Positions 18,676 to 29,661 of a stretch of DNA of 64,000 nucleotides are shown here, one piece after another. Source of the stretch: an uncultured Candidatus Puniceispirillum sp. (lineage in GTDB: Bacteria > Pseudomonadota > Alphaproteobacteria > Puniceispirillales > Puniceispirillaceae); contig CAJJBY010000008.1 of assembly GCA_905182545.1 (NCBI GenBank), positions 124,001-188,000 of the forward strand, given 5' to 3'. Made by a program: the position numbers and the translations under genes. Positions within the stretch are counted from its first letter, which is position 1; the number at the start of each line of letters is the position of its first letter. The notes below the pieces were generated by a model. That model ran no database searches and was not told the DNA's origin. It saw only the letters and a program-made list of their open reading frames with translations.

Positions 18676-19296
18676 ATGACGGTTAGAAAAGATACAAGTC
18701 AGACAGACAATCATTTGCACCATGTAACGCCTTTTGGCGTTGCGGCCAGCCTGCAAGGCCAGCTTTTGATTGCCAGCCCCCATATTGATGACAGCCGCTT
18801 TCAACATAGCGTCATTATGATGTGCCAGCATGACCAAAATGCGGCAATGGGCGTTGTGATCAATCAGCGATCAGCCCAGCTTGATCTTGGGCATTTATGT
18901 GAAACACTGGAAATGGGCGCGCCGCGGTTTCACGGCGACCAGCCCGTTTATATTGGCGGGCCAGTTGAAAGCACGCGCGGCTTTGTGCTGCATTCCCAAG
19001 ATTATAAGCGCCCCGAAAGCGTTGCCGTGACGCATGAAATTGGCCTGACCTCGAGCGTGAGTATCCTTCGTGATATCACCAATGGTACCGGGCCAGTTCA
19101 TTCGATTGTTTCGCTTGGCTATGCTGGATGGCATGCAGGCCAGCTGGAACAGGAAATGGCAGCCAATATCTGGCTTAACCTCCCAGCAAGCAGCGATCTT
19201 TTATTCGGCATTGAAAGCGATGATGTCTGGGCGAAGGCCTATGCGACCCTTGGCGTTGATCCAGCGCATTATGTTGCCGATGCAGGCACGGCCTAG
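18676..19296 (+). CDS. YqgE/AlgH family protein (DUF179)
   Basis: A 206-residue protein of the YqgE/AlgH family, whose molecular role is unclear; alginate regulation was proposed for the Pseudomonas member. Visible family motifs are LQGQLLIASPHIDDSRFQHSVIMMC, GVVINQ and the C-terminal SLGYAGWHAGQLEQEMAANIWL. The ATG at 18676 is used, though no clear ribosome binding site is visible. It is convergent with the M16 peptidase gene and the two stop codons overlap. Confidence 0.92.
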   Translation: MTVRKDTSQTDNHLHHVTPFGVAASLQGQLLIASPHIDDSRFQHSVIMMCQHDQNAAMGVVINQRSAQLDLGHLCETLEMGAPRFHGDQPVYIGGPVESTRGFVLHSQDYKRPESVAVTHEIGLTSSVSILRDITNGTGPVHSIVSLGYAGWHAGQLEQEMAANIWLNLPASSDLLFGIESDDVWAKAYATLGVDPAHYVADAGTA

Positions 19297-20555
19297 GCAG
19301 CGAGCCGCGCCGCCAAATCATCATTCGACATAACCGCCAAAGATGGCCCAACACAGGCCGTTGCTGGTGCATTGCCGGAAATCAGGCTGGCGGCCATTGC
19401 GGCGATCTTTTGTCCGTCAATCTCGTCAATCGCAGCCAGCAATTCAGCGTCAGATTGTGGCCGCCCAAAAAGCATGATCTGGCGTGCCAACGCATCGCCG
19501 CAGCCTGAAACCGACTCACGGCTCATCAATAAATGAGCGCGAATCTGGGCTTTGGCGCGTGCCACTTCATCAGCTTGTACGCCGCCTGCCACCGAGGCCA
19601 ATTCATCCGCGCATACCGCCAACATTTCATCAACTTGATTGGCAGATGTTCCGGCATAGACTGAGAAGCTGCCGCCGTCGGAATGAAGAGATGAAAATGA
19701 AAAAATCGAATAGCAAAGCCCACGTTTTTCACGCACCTGCTGGAATAATCGTGATGACATACCGCCGCCATAAAGGGTCGATAATGCCATCAGGGAAAAC
19801 CGTTCGGCCATTGTGTCAATTTTGGCCGGAAGCCCAAAAACAATATGCGATTGTTCAAGATCGCGCTTGGCCATTTTGCGACCACCTGTCCATGATGCAG
19901 CATGGCGTATCGCAGATGTGGCATTCCCAATATGGCCAAGCCGCGCGCCAATGCGCTGTACCAGATCATCATGATCAACCGATCCAGCAGCACAAACAAG
20001 CATCTGACCCGCGCCATAGTGACGTCGCAAAAACGCTTCCAAATCTTGCTGGCGAAATGCCGAAACGCTGTCGACCGTCCCTAAAATCGGCCGTCCAAGC
20101 GTATGACCATCATAACAGGCCGCCGAAAACAGATCGAAGACCAGATCATCTGGTGTATCAAGCGACTGGCCAATTTCCTGAATAATAACGCCGCGTTCGC
20201 GTTCAATTTCCAATTCAGGCAAGGTCGATTCGGTCAGAATATCAGCAAGAATATCAACGCCAAGATCAATATGTTCTGGCAATAGCCTCAAATAATAGGC
20301 GGTTTCTTCACGGCTTGTATGGGCGTTCATAAAGCCGCCGACATTTTCCACCTCGGTGGCAATGGCCTGCGCATCACGGCGTTTGGTGCCTTTAAAGGCC
20401 ATATGTTCAAGCATATGCGCAATGCCCTGTTCATGATCGCCCTCATCGCGAGCCCCAGCATTGACCCATATACCAACCGACAAGGTGGTGGCATGCGGCA
20501 TCGACCTTGTTGCAATTTTCAGCCCATTGGCAAGCTCGCTTACTCTTGTTGTCAT
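19293..20555 (-). CDS. M16 family zinc peptidase (mitochondrial processing peptidase-like)
   Basis: A 420-residue insulinase-family peptidase. The inverted zinc motif HXXEH is H47-M-L-E50-H51 in AHMLEHMAFKGT, and the third ligand glutamate lies in the following helix. RFSLMALSTLYGGGMSSRLFQQVREKRGLCYS is the typical C-terminal-half signature. Alphaproteobacterial members are close to the mitochondrial processing peptidase beta subunit. It overlaps thrC by four bases, so it is translationally coupled and the last gene of the cytochrome oxidase operon. Confidence 0.94.
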   Translation of the reverse strand: MTTRVSELANGLKIATRSMPHATTLSVGIWVNAGARDEGDHEQGIAHMLEHMAFKGTKRRDAQAIATEVENVGGFMNAHTSREETAYYLRLLPEHIDLGVDILADILTESTLPELEIERERGVIIQEIGQSLDTPDDLVFDLFSAACYDGHTLGRPILGTVDSVSAFRQQDLEAFLRRHYGAGQMLVCAAGSVDHDDLVQRIGARLGHIGNATSAIRHAASWTGGRKMAKRDLEQSHIVFGLPAKIDTMAERFSLMALSTLYGGGMSSRLFQQVREKRGLCYSIFSFSSLHSDGGSFSVYAGTSANQVDEMLAVCADELASVAGGVQADEVARAKAQIRAHLLMSRESVSGCGDALARQIMLFGRPQSDAELLAAIDEIDGQKIAAMAASLISGNAPATACVGPSLAVMSNDDLAARLAA

Positions 20556-21961
20556 ACGCTTCGCTTTCGCGCCAGAACCAATGATTTCACGGCATCGGCA
20601 TTGGCATCAATTGTTTGCATTTGTTCGGTACGCGTCATCAGATCGGCCATATGCGGCGGCAAAACAGGCTTTTGACCAGTTGCCGTTTCTACCGCCGATT
20701 CGAATTTTGCCGGATGTGCGCAGGCAAGGCTGATAATCGGCACATCTTTTGGCACTGTTCCATCAGCATGCGCACGCCGCGCCGCTGACAAGCCAACCGC
20801 GCTATGCGGATCAAGAACCATGCCATCATTCTTGGCTGTTATCGCAATTTCAGCAACCGTTCCCGCATCATCAAGCCGGTAGGCCGAAAATAACGCATAG
20901 GCGCGTTCCATCACATCAGCGTCAAGGGTGAAATGACCACTTACCGCAAAATCCTGCATCACGGCCGCTGTCTTGGCACCATCACGGCCAAGCAATTCAA
21001 ACAGCAACCGCTCAAAATTACTCGATACCTGAATATCCATTGACGGGCTAAGCGACGGCACCACGGTTTCACGCGCCATTGTGCCAGCCTCGAAAAACCG
21101 CGGCAGAATATCATTCTGGTTCGATGCCACAATCAAACGTTCAACAGGCAAACCCATTTGCACCGCAGCATAGCCCGCAAACACATTTCCAAAATTACCT
21201 GTTGGCACCGAAAAGGCAACTTTTTTGTCTGGCGAGCCTAATGCAAGAGCCGATGAAAAATAATAGACAATCTGCGGCATCAAACGCGCCCAATTAATCG
21301 AATTCACCGCCGACAGCCCAACCTGATCGCGGAATTGATGATCATTGAACAGGGTTTTGACAAGTGCCTGACAATCGTCAAAATCGCCCTTAACCGAAAC
21401 CGCAAAAGCGCCATCAGCAATCACCGACGTCATTTGTCGCTGTTGCACCGGCGAAACACGGCCATCAGGGAACAAAATAAACACATCAACCGCATCACGC
21501 CCCTGAAACGCCTCAAGCGCGGCCGAGCCTGTATCACCGCTTGTGGCCCCTAAAATCACCGCATGCTTTTGCTGTTTCGCCAAAGCGCGGTCAAAGGCGC
21601 GTGCCAGAAACTGCATGGCATAATCTTTAAAGGCGATTGTTGGGCCGTGAAACAGCTCAAGAACATGGATATCGTCATTTAATTTCACCAGCGGGGCAAT
21701 CGCCGGATCATCAAAACCGGCATAGGCATCCGCCGCCATCGCGGTCAATTCGGTTTCGCTGATTTCGCCATCACAAAATGGAGCCATGATGCGGCCCGCC
21801 AGCTCAAAGTAAGACAGGCCGCTCATCGCGGCAATTTCAGCCTTGGTGAAACGCGGCCATTCAACCGGCAGATACAGGCCGCCATCGCGTGCCAAACCGC
21901 TTAGCAGCGCTTGTTCAAACCCTAATGGACCATCTTGTCCACGCGTGCTGATATAATCCAT
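20552..21961 (-). CDS. thrC: Threonine synthase
   Basis: PLP enzyme converting O-phosphohomoserine to threonine. The 469 residues start at ATG 21961 with MDYISTRGQDGPLGFEQALLSGLARDGGLYLP; a longer open frame upstream lies inside SURF1 and is not used. The PLP lysine is in HGPTIAFKDYAMQFLARA near 110, and ATSGDTGSAALEAF and SVPTGNFGNVFAGY bind the cofactor phosphate. Two bases separate it from SURF1, and its stop overlaps the M16 start. Its place behind the cox genes is a known alphaproteobacterial arrangement with no obvious metabolic link. Confidence 0.96.
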   Translation of the reverse strand: MDYISTRGQDGPLGFEQALLSGLARDGGLYLPVEWPRFTKAEIAAMSGLSYFELAGRIMAPFCDGEISETELTAMAADAYAGFDDPAIAPLVKLNDDIHVLELFHGPTIAFKDYAMQFLARAFDRALAKQQKHAVILGATSGDTGSAALEAFQGRDAVDVFILFPDGRVSPVQQRQMTSVIADGAFAVSVKGDFDDCQALVKTLFNDHQFRDQVGLSAVNSINWARLMPQIVYYFSSALALGSPDKKVAFSVPTGNFGNVFAGYAAVQMGLPVERLIVASNQNDILPRFFEAGTMARETVVPSLSPSMDIQVSSNFERLLFELLGRDGAKTAAVMQDFAVSGHFTLDADVMERAYALFSAYRLDDAGTVAEIAITAKNDGMVLDPHSAVGLSAARRAHADGTVPKDVPIISLACAHPAKFESAVETATGQKPVLPPHMADLMTRTEQMQTIDANADAVKSLVLARKRSV

Positions 21962-21963
21962 CT

Positions 21964-22701
21964 CTAGTCCTCTTGCTGACGCCCAAACCGCAAGCGGCCA
22001 GCCTGATAATGGAAGGCGATATAAACCCCAATCAACGCCAAGGCAATGCCATACCATGTCATCGCATAGCTTAGGTGCGCATTGCGTAAATTCAATTTTG
22101 TTTTGGCCGCAATCGGCAAGGTCACAACATCCGAAGTGCGAACGGCATCAGCATAAAACTGCCCAATCGCTGCCGCGCCCAATCCAAGATGCTGATTGAT
22201 CTGGCTTGGCACAAGCGTAAACCAAAACCCATTATCCGGCTCGTTTTCCGGCACAAAATATCCTTTGACGCCCGGCTGCCGCAAAATGCCAGCAACCGTT
22301 GCCAGCCCAGTGATCTGCGAAAAGGCGCGCTTGGCCGGATCGCGATAATCTTCAGATACCCAACCGCGATTGATCAAAATGATTCGCCCATCATCAAGCT
22401 GGAAAGGGGTAACAATATGAAAACCGGCATTACCTTCATAGGTTCGGCCGGTCAGAAAAACTTCCTTGTCATGCTGGAAAGTGCCCACAAGCGCCAAACG
22501 ACGAAATTCGACATCATCAAGCCTGGCATCCGCCGCCGGAACAGCGATTGGCGCCGCCGCCGCACGCGTTTCAAAACTGTCGATCAGATCATTTTTCCAC
22601 TGCAAACGCTGCAGTTGCCATGACCCAAGCCCGACCAACACCAACAAGGCCGGCAGGGAGACAATCGTTAACCATAGAAACGGGCGAAATCGCATTTTCA
22701 T
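21964..22701 (-). CDS. SURF1 family cytochrome oxidase assembly protein
   Basis: A 245-residue inner-membrane protein that assists heme a insertion into subunit I of aa3 oxidase. It has the SURF1 layout: an N-terminal membrane helix (LWLTIVSLPALLVLVGLGSWQLQRLQWK), a periplasmic domain with GFHIVTPFQLDDGRIILINRGWV, and a C-terminal helix after HLSYAMTWYGIALALIGVYIAF. It lies between coxC and thrC in the operon. Confidence 0.94.
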   Translation of the reverse strand: MKMRFRPFLWLTIVSLPALLVLVGLGSWQLQRLQWKNDLIDSFETRAAAAPIAVPAADARLDDVEFRRLALVGTFQHDKEVFLTGRTYEGNAGFHIVTPFQLDDGRIILINRGWVSEDYRDPAKRAFSQITGLATVAGILRQPGVKGYFVPENEPDNGFWFTLVPSQINQHLGLGAAAIGQFYADAVRTSDVVTLPIAAKTKLNLRNAHLSYAMTWYGIALALIGVYIAFHYQAGRLRFGRQQED

Positions 22702-22817
22702 ACCTCATGGCATCGCCATGTCAAAAAGGGTACCAACGCGTGTTTAAGCCAGCGCCAGCACCCCGATTTTTTACAATATCAACTGCCGAGCATCATGCCC
22801 GAAACAGCGGTTGACGA

Positions 22818-23603
22818 TCAACCGCCCCACCAGTAAACGGCAGCAAACAGGAACAACCAGACAACGTCAACAAAGTGCCAATACCATGCCGCAGCTTCAA
22901 AACCGAAATGCTGTTCAGCGGTGAAATGGCCAGCCCGACCCCGGAACCAGCAAACCGCTAAAAACAGGGTGCCAACAAGAACATGAAAGCCATGAAAACC
23001 GGTTGCCATGTAAAAGACTGATGGATAGATGCCATCGGTAAAGCCGAATGGCGCATGGCTATATTCAACCGCCTGCAAGACGGTGAAAATCGCACCAAGC
23101 GCAACGGTCAATGCAAGACCGGTCATGAAATCCTTGCGGTTTCCATGCTGCAATGCGTGATGCGCCCATGTCACTGTACAGCCCGACAAAAGCAGCACAA
23201 GCGTATTGATCAATGGCAAATCAAACGGATCAAAAGTGGTGATGCCTTCTGGCGGCCATACCCCATCATTTGGGTAAAAGGCACGGTCAAAAAACGCCCA
23301 GAAAAATGCTACAAAGAACATAACCTCTGATGCAATAAACAGCATCATGCCATAGCGCATACCAATCTGAACGATCGGTGTATGATGTCCTTGATATTCG
23401 GCTTCACGAACAATGTCGCGCCACCACATGAACATGGTTGCCAGAACAAGCGCAAACCCAAGTCCCAAAACGGCAACACCATAGGCAACCTCATGCATAT
23501 ACATGACGCCACCGATCGCCGCGGTAAAGGCGGCGGCCGACCCAATTGCGGGCCATGGGCTTGCTTCTACTAGATGATAGGGGTGTTTATTTGCACCACT
23601 CAT
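22818..23603 (-). CDS. coxC: Cytochrome c oxidase subunit III
   Basis: A 261-residue membrane subunit of the aa3 oxidase core. Seven helices are recognisable, with WWRDIVREAEYQGHHTP, the SEVMFFVAFFWAFF helix and HFVDVVWLFLFAAVYWWGG at the C terminus, all family signatures. It stabilises subunit I and supports proton uptake. It lies between ctaG and SURF1. Confidence 0.97.
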   Translation of the reverse strand: MSGANKHPYHLVEASPWPAIGSAAAFTAAIGGVMYMHEVAYGVAVLGLGFALVLATMFMWWRDIVREAEYQGHHTPIVQIGMRYGMMLFIASEVMFFVAFFWAFFDRAFYPNDGVWPPEGITTFDPFDLPLINTLVLLLSGCTVTWAHHALQHGNRKDFMTGLALTVALGAIFTVLQAVEYSHAPFGFTDGIYPSVFYMATGFHGFHVLVGTLFLAVCWFRGRAGHFTAEQHFGFEAAAWYWHFVDVVWLFLFAAVYWWGG

Positions 23604-23659
23604 GTTCGCCTCCTCAAAATCTGGCTGGTAATAATTTTACCAAGCCACCTCTCCCTCGA

Positions 23660-24238
23660 TTATTGACTGCCACTCGTAGACGAGTTGCCCCCGAGTGCCG
23701 TAAAAAATGTGTATGACAGGGTAATTTCCTTAATGTCACGCGCATTTTCATCCGTCACAATTTCTGGATCGACAAAGAACCGTACTGGCATGTCGACTGA
23801 TTCACCAGGCTGCAATGTTTGTTCGATGAAACAAAAACAGTCGAGCTTCATAAAAAATGAACCCGCCTTCACAGGCGTTACATTAAAGGTAGATGTTCCG
23901 GTACTTGGCGTGTCGCCAAGATTGGTGGCGCGGTAATTGATCACCACTTCCTCGCCCGGATTCAATGTCACTTTGCGGTCAACGGCAACGAATTGCCAAT
24001 TTAGCGCCGGATTCACATTGGCATCAAACCGCACATCAACCGGATGCCCCATGACAATTTGGCCAGATCCGCTGTCGGCTACCTGCGTTGTGCCACCATA
24101 GCCGGTGACTTTGCAGAACAGGTCATAAAGCGGAACCGATGCATAAGATAATCCAACCATGCCAAACACCAAGGCACCCAGAATGGCCAAGGTACGACGG
24201 TTGCCATTTGGCGCAATGGTGTTGCTGGACGCGATCAT
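23660..24238 (-). CDS. ctaG: Cytochrome c oxidase copper-insertion protein
   Basis: Cox11-type protein of 192 residues that delivers copper to the CuB site of subunit I. A single N-terminal membrane anchor (LAILGALVFGMVGLSYASVPLYDLFCKVTGYGGT) precedes a periplasmic immunoglobulin-like domain with the copper-binding KLDCFCFIEQTL pair of cysteines near 131. The ATG at 24238 overlaps the stop of the small upstream protein. It belongs to the coxB-coxC operon. Confidence 0.95.
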   Translation of the reverse strand: MIASSNTIAPNGNRRTLAILGALVFGMVGLSYASVPLYDLFCKVTGYGGTTQVADSGSGQIVMGHPVDVRFDANVNPALNWQFVAVDRKVTLNPGEEVVINYRATNLGDTPSTGTSTFNVTPVKAGSFFMKLDCFCFIEQTLQPGESVDMPVRFFVDPEIVTDENARDIKEITLSYTFFTALGGNSSTSGSQ

Positions 24239-24378
24239 GTCGCCCCGCCAATCTTGACCAAGGTCAGGACGTAAAACAATACAACCAGTCCGGCAATCAC
24301 CCCAACCAGCGCCAGATTACGCTTTTTGCGCATTTGCTGCATTTCGGCTCCAGTCTTTGGCTGACGACGACGTTCCAT
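24235..24378 (-). CDS. 47-residue single-span membrane protein in the cox operon (CoxF-like)
   Basis: A small frame between ctaB and ctaG. The peptide has a basic N terminus ([21 protein letters not shown]) followed by one hydrophobic helix (ALVGVIAGLVVLFYVLTLVKI). Its ATG overlaps the ctaB stop and its TGA overlaps the ctaG ATG, a perfect coupled arrangement. Short proteins of this shape, often called CoxF or cytochrome oxidase small assembly protein, sit at this place in many alphaproteobacterial cox operons. The positive-inside rule puts the N terminus in the cytosol. Function is unproven. Confidence 0.82.
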   Translation of the reverse strand: MERRRQPKTGAEMQQMRKKRNLALVGVIAGLVVLFYVLTLVKIGGAT

Positions 24379-25307
24379 TAGGCAGCCCCCGCCAGATAAT
24401 CAAGAACAGCATGGTCAATAACCAGCCCCAAAAACAGCAGGAATAAATACAAGATTGAATAGGCAAACAGCCGCATGGCATGTTTATGATCGCCAGTCTT
24501 GAAAAGCTTTAGGCTCATTGCCACAAACAGCAGGCCAGCAATCGCGGCAATCACGCCATAGCCAACCGACGCCATGCCAATAAATGATGGCACAACCGCA
24601 AGTGGTGCCAACAAAACAGCATAGATCACAATCTGCCGGCGCGTTTCAAGCGATCCAGCCACAACCGGCAACATCGGAATATTAGCGGCCTTGTAATCGT
24701 CATTCTTAACCAACGCCAAAGCCCAGAAATGCGGAGGCGTCCACATAAAGATAATCGCAAAAAGCAGCAAAGGCTCGATTGCCAGGCTGCCGGTAACCGC
24801 GGCCCAGCCAATGACTGGCGGCAACGCACCAGCAGCACCGCCGATAACGATATTCTGCGGCGTGCTTCGCTTTAACCAGACGGTATAAACAACGGCATAA
24901 AAGAAAATGGTAAAGGCAAGCAAACCGGCGGCAAGCCAGTTGGCAGCAAGACCAAGAAGCAGAACCGAAAGCGCCGAAATCACCAAGCCCATTGTCAGGG
25001 CTTCAGCGGGTGCCATAACACCGGCTGGGATCGGGCGCGTTTTGGTGCGGGTCATGACCGCGTCAATATCGCGGTCATACCATTGATTGATTGCTCCCGA
25101 GGCACCCGCCCCCGCAGCAATGGCGAAAAGCGAGATCGCAAACACCAACGGATGCAACGCACCGGGCGCAACATACATGCCAGCAAAGCCAGTAAAAATC
25201 ACCAGACTCATGACCCGTGGTTTCAGCAGCGACCAAAAATCGGCAACCGACGGCTCAAACAAGCCGTCGGTGTCGCTGATCAATTGCTGATTTGATGTAA
25301 ATGCCAT
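24378..25307 (-). CDS. ctaB: Protoheme IX farnesyltransferase (heme O synthase)
   Basis: UbiA-fold membrane prenyltransferase that makes heme O, the precursor of heme A for the aa3 oxidase. The first aspartate-rich motif [19 protein letters not shown] is near residue 75, and the second segment reads [28 protein letters not shown]. The ATG at 25307 with GAAAGG upstream is preferred to a TTG at 25322, giving 309 residues. It follows coxA and overlaps the small coupled protein. Confidence 0.95.
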   Translation of the reverse strand: MAFTSNQQLISDTDGLFEPSVADFWSLLKPRVMSLVIFTGFAGMYVAPGALHPLVFAISLFAIAAGAGASGAINQWYDRDIDAVMTRTKTRPIPAGVMAPAEALTMGLVISALSVLLLGLAANWLAAGLLAFTIFFYAVVYTVWLKRSTPQNIVIGGAAGALPPVIGWAAVTGSLAIEPLLLFAIIFMWTPPHFWALALVKNDDYKAANIPMLPVVAGSLETRRQIVIYAVLLAPLAVVPSFIGMASVGYGVIAAIAGLLFVAMSLKLFKTGDHKHAMRLFAYSILYLFLLFLGLVIDHAVLDYLAGAA

Positions 25308-25342
25308 CAAAATGCCTTTCAAATTAGGGCTATTGCCCTGCC

Positions 25343-26947
<1,605 letters not shown>

Positions 26948-27842
26948 TTATTTGACTGAAGCCAAAATAACTTCTGGTTGCACAGGACCGATATCGTTCG
27001 ATGCAAATTCTTTTTTCGCCTTGGCCAGCCAAGCCGCATATTCAGCTTTTGGCAATGCTTTGACCTCGATTGGCATATAGGCGTGGTTTACGCCGCAAAT
27101 CTGGTTGCACTGGCCATAATAGGTCTGGCTACCAACAGGCACATCAATCCACGCCTCATTCGTGCGCCCGATAAAGGCATAAATCTGCACGGCAAGTGAT
27201 GGCACAAAGAATGAATGCATCACGTCATTACCAGTAATCAGCAATTTGATGCGCGTACCTTCAGGTACCACCATTGGGTAATCCACAGTTAACAAACGTG
27301 GCTGACCCGGCTTTAGATCGGCCTCATCAACCATGTAGCTGTCAAAGGTAATGCCTTCATCAGGATAGGTGTAGTTCCAATACCACTGATTGCCGGTAAC
27401 CTTGATCACCATGTCGGTTTCGTTGGTGCGATCCATGTAATAAAGAAGACGGAATGACGGAACCGCAATGCCAACAAGAATCAGCACCGGAATAACCGTC
27501 CACAGAATTTCTATCACCGCATGATGCGATGTCTTTGTTGGGTTCGGGTTACGGCTTGCACGGAACCGGACACCAACATAAATCAGCAATCCAAGAACGA
27601 AAGAGTGAGATCAGCGTGATTACCACCAACAGCAAATTATGCAGATCGGTTGCCATTTCGGCAAGTGATCCGGCCGGCGGCTGCAGATCCATCTGCCACG
27701 GCACAGGCGCAGCGGCGTGCGCTGCCCCCGGTGCGGTCAGCGCTAGAACAACACTACCAAACAAAACACCGGCGAGGCTTGCTGCCTTGGATCCCGAAAG
27801 AAACCGCGCAAACTGCGCATTGAATTTGGCCAAGATTGGCAT
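26948..27842 (-). CDS. coxB: Cytochrome c oxidase subunit II (frameshifted)
   Basis: Carries the dinuclear CuA centre that accepts electrons from cytochrome c. The start is ATG 27842 with GGAGAG upstream, followed by a signal sequence. The N-terminal frame reads LLLVVITLISLF and then goes out of frame; the main part resumes with VLGLLIYVGVRFRASRNPNPTKTSHH. One extra base near 27597-27602 explains it, giving 297 residues after correction. The CuA site GQCNQICGVNHAYM (C-X3-C-X3-H) is intact near 245. An aa3 oxidase with intact neighbours makes a real null allele unlikely, so sequence error is favoured. Confidence 0.92.
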
Positions 27843-28159
27843 GGATTTCTCTCCCAAAATTCGTCATCTGTCGTTCAAAATAATCTTTTTAGGTGGCACA
27901 GGCAATAAACCACCCCACCAAACCGGTTTTGTTTAGACTGTTTGGGCTGAATAGAAAAGCCCTATGCGGCAGCCTGTCGCTATATTTTTTACTTTTTTCC
28001 TTTTTTTGGATGGGAAATCCAGGTTGCCGCCTATCTCCCCCCAAAAGAGCGCAGCCACAAGTCTTGAATTTCATAGCAAATACGCCCATCATAAGTGGAG
28101 CGCTGGGTCAGTTATATGTGGCGCATTTTTAATTTTAACCTGTCTTGTCAGGATGGATC
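27843..28159. other. Divergent intergenic region between coxB and tldD
   Basis: About 317 bases that should hold the promoters for the cox operon (minus) and tldD (plus). No convincing sigma70 hexamer pair was found for either. Two small inverted repeats are present: GGGCT/AGCCC at 27944-27962 and GCGGCA/TGTCGC at 27966-27980. The second is followed on the plus strand by a T-rich stretch to about 28008. A 67-codon frame on the minus strand has no recognisable feature and is not called. Confidence 0.5.
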
Positions 28160-29599
28160 ATGGATCTGCTTCAGCAAACCGACGAACTTTTTTTCACCCG
28201 CACCAATCTCAATCTCGAACGAACCAGCAAAATCGTGCGTGACGCGCTTGCCGGCGGGGATGATGGTGAATTATTTCTCGAAATGCGCCATGCCGAAATG
28301 CTGGCCTTTGATGATGGTCGTCTGAAAACAGCAAGTTACGACCAATCAAGCGGGTTTGGCCTTCGTGCAGTCGCTGGCGAAGCGCATGGCTATGCCCATG
28401 CCGGTGAATTATCCGAAGCGGCGTTGCAGCGCGCTGCCGACAGCGTGTCTGCAGTAACCAAGGGCTATAGCGGCAATGCCGCATTGGCACCAAGCGCCGG
28501 CGCTAACAGCCCGCTTTATTCGGATCAAAATCCATTAAACGCCACCTCATTTGATACCAAGATCAAGCTTTTGCAAGAAATGGACGCCTATGCTCGCGAT
28601 TCGGATTCGCGGGTTAAACAGGTCAGCGCCAGCCTGTCCGGATCATGGCAGGCCGTGCAGATCATGCGTGCCGATGGCATTCGCGTTGCCGATATTCGGC
28701 CTTTGGTGCGAATCAATATCTGGGTTGCTGTTGAACAGAATGGGCGCATGGAGTCTGGTGGTGCCGGTGCTGGCGGCCGGGTGATGCTTGATCAGTGGCT
28801 TAGCCCAGAAAGCTGGCAGTCACAGGTCGATGAGGCACTGCGCATTGCCATTTTGAATTTGCAATCAGTGCCAACACCCGCCGGCGAAATGGAAGTTGTT
28901 CTCGGCGCTGGCTGGCCCGGTGTCATGCTTCATGAGGCGGTTGGGCATGGGTTGGAAGGCGATTTCAACCGGAAAGGCACGTCCGTGTTCAGTGGGCGCG
29001 TTGGCCAGCAAGTGGCGGCCAAAGGCGTTACCGTCATTGATGATGGCACGATTGCCGATCGCCGCGGCTCGATCACTGTTGATGATGAAGGCACACCAAG
29101 CCGCCGGAATGTCTTGATCGAAGATGGCATCTTAAAAGGTTATATGCAGGATCGGCAGAATGCGCGGTTAATGGGTGTTGACGCCACGGGTAATGGACGG
29201 CGCGAATCTTATGCGCATGCCCCAATGCCACGTATGACAAACACCTATATGGAAAATGGCGATGCCGACCCGCAAGAGATTGTTGCCTCGATGAAAAAAG
29301 GCATTTATGCGGTGAATTTTGGTGGCGGTCAGGTGGATATCACATCTGGAAAATTCGTCTTTTCGGCGGCTGAGGCCTATCTTGTTGAAAATGGCAAGAT
29401 TGGCGCACCCGTCAAAGGCGCAACGCTGATTGGCAATGGCCCTGACGCCATGTCAAAAATCACCATGATTGGCAATGATACCAAGCTTGATAGCGGCATC
29501 GGCACCTGCGGCAAGGCTGGACAAAGCGTTCCGGTCGGCGTTGGCCAGCCAACCGTCAAAATGGGCGGGGTCACGGTTGGCGGCACCGAAGCGGCTTAA
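28160..29599 (+). CDS. tldD: TldD metalloprotease subunit
   Basis: Metallopeptidase subunit of the TldD/TldE (PmbA) heterodimer, which degrades unfolded peptides and trims peptides such as microcin B17. The zinc motif HEAVGHGLEGDF (HExxxH) is near residue 257. The conserved GRRESYAHAPMPRMTNTYM and C-terminal GGTEAA-type ends match the family. The ATG at 28160 has AGGA at suitable spacing; a TTG at 28145 is less likely. The partner gene tldE lies 6.5 kb downstream on the same strand, so the pair is not one operon. Confidence 0.96.
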   Translation: MDLLQQTDELFFTRTNLNLERTSKIVRDALAGGDDGELFLEMRHAEMLAFDDGRLKTASYDQSSGFGLRAVAGEAHGYAHAGELSEAALQRAADSVSAVTKGYSGNAALAPSAGANSPLYSDQNPLNATSFDTKIKLLQEMDAYARDSDSRVKQVSASLSGSWQAVQIMRADGIRVADIRPLVRINIWVAVEQNGRMESGGAGAGGRVMLDQWLSPESWQSQVDEALRIAILNLQSVPTPAGEMEVVLGAGWPGVMLHEAVGHGLEGDFNRKGTSVFSGRVGQQVAAKGVTVIDDGTIADRRGSITVDDEGTPSRRNVLIEDGILKGYMQDRQNARLMGVDATGNGRRESYAHAPMPRMTNTYMENGDADPQEIVASMKKGIYAVNFGGGQVDITSGKFVFSAAEAYLVENGKIGAPVKGATLIGNGPDAMSKITMIGNDTKLDSGIGTCGKAGQSVPVGVGQPTVKMGGVTVGGTEAA

Positions 29600-29661
29600 C
29601 CACCAGCCTTCATGGCTTTTATAATGACTTGTACAGATAGCGCCAGATGGTTGGGCTTTGG

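Noticed and set aside
19484-20185. A 233-codon plus-strand frame inside the M16 peptidase gene
   Set aside because: Antisense shadow with a His/Arg/Pro-rich composition unlike a folded protein.
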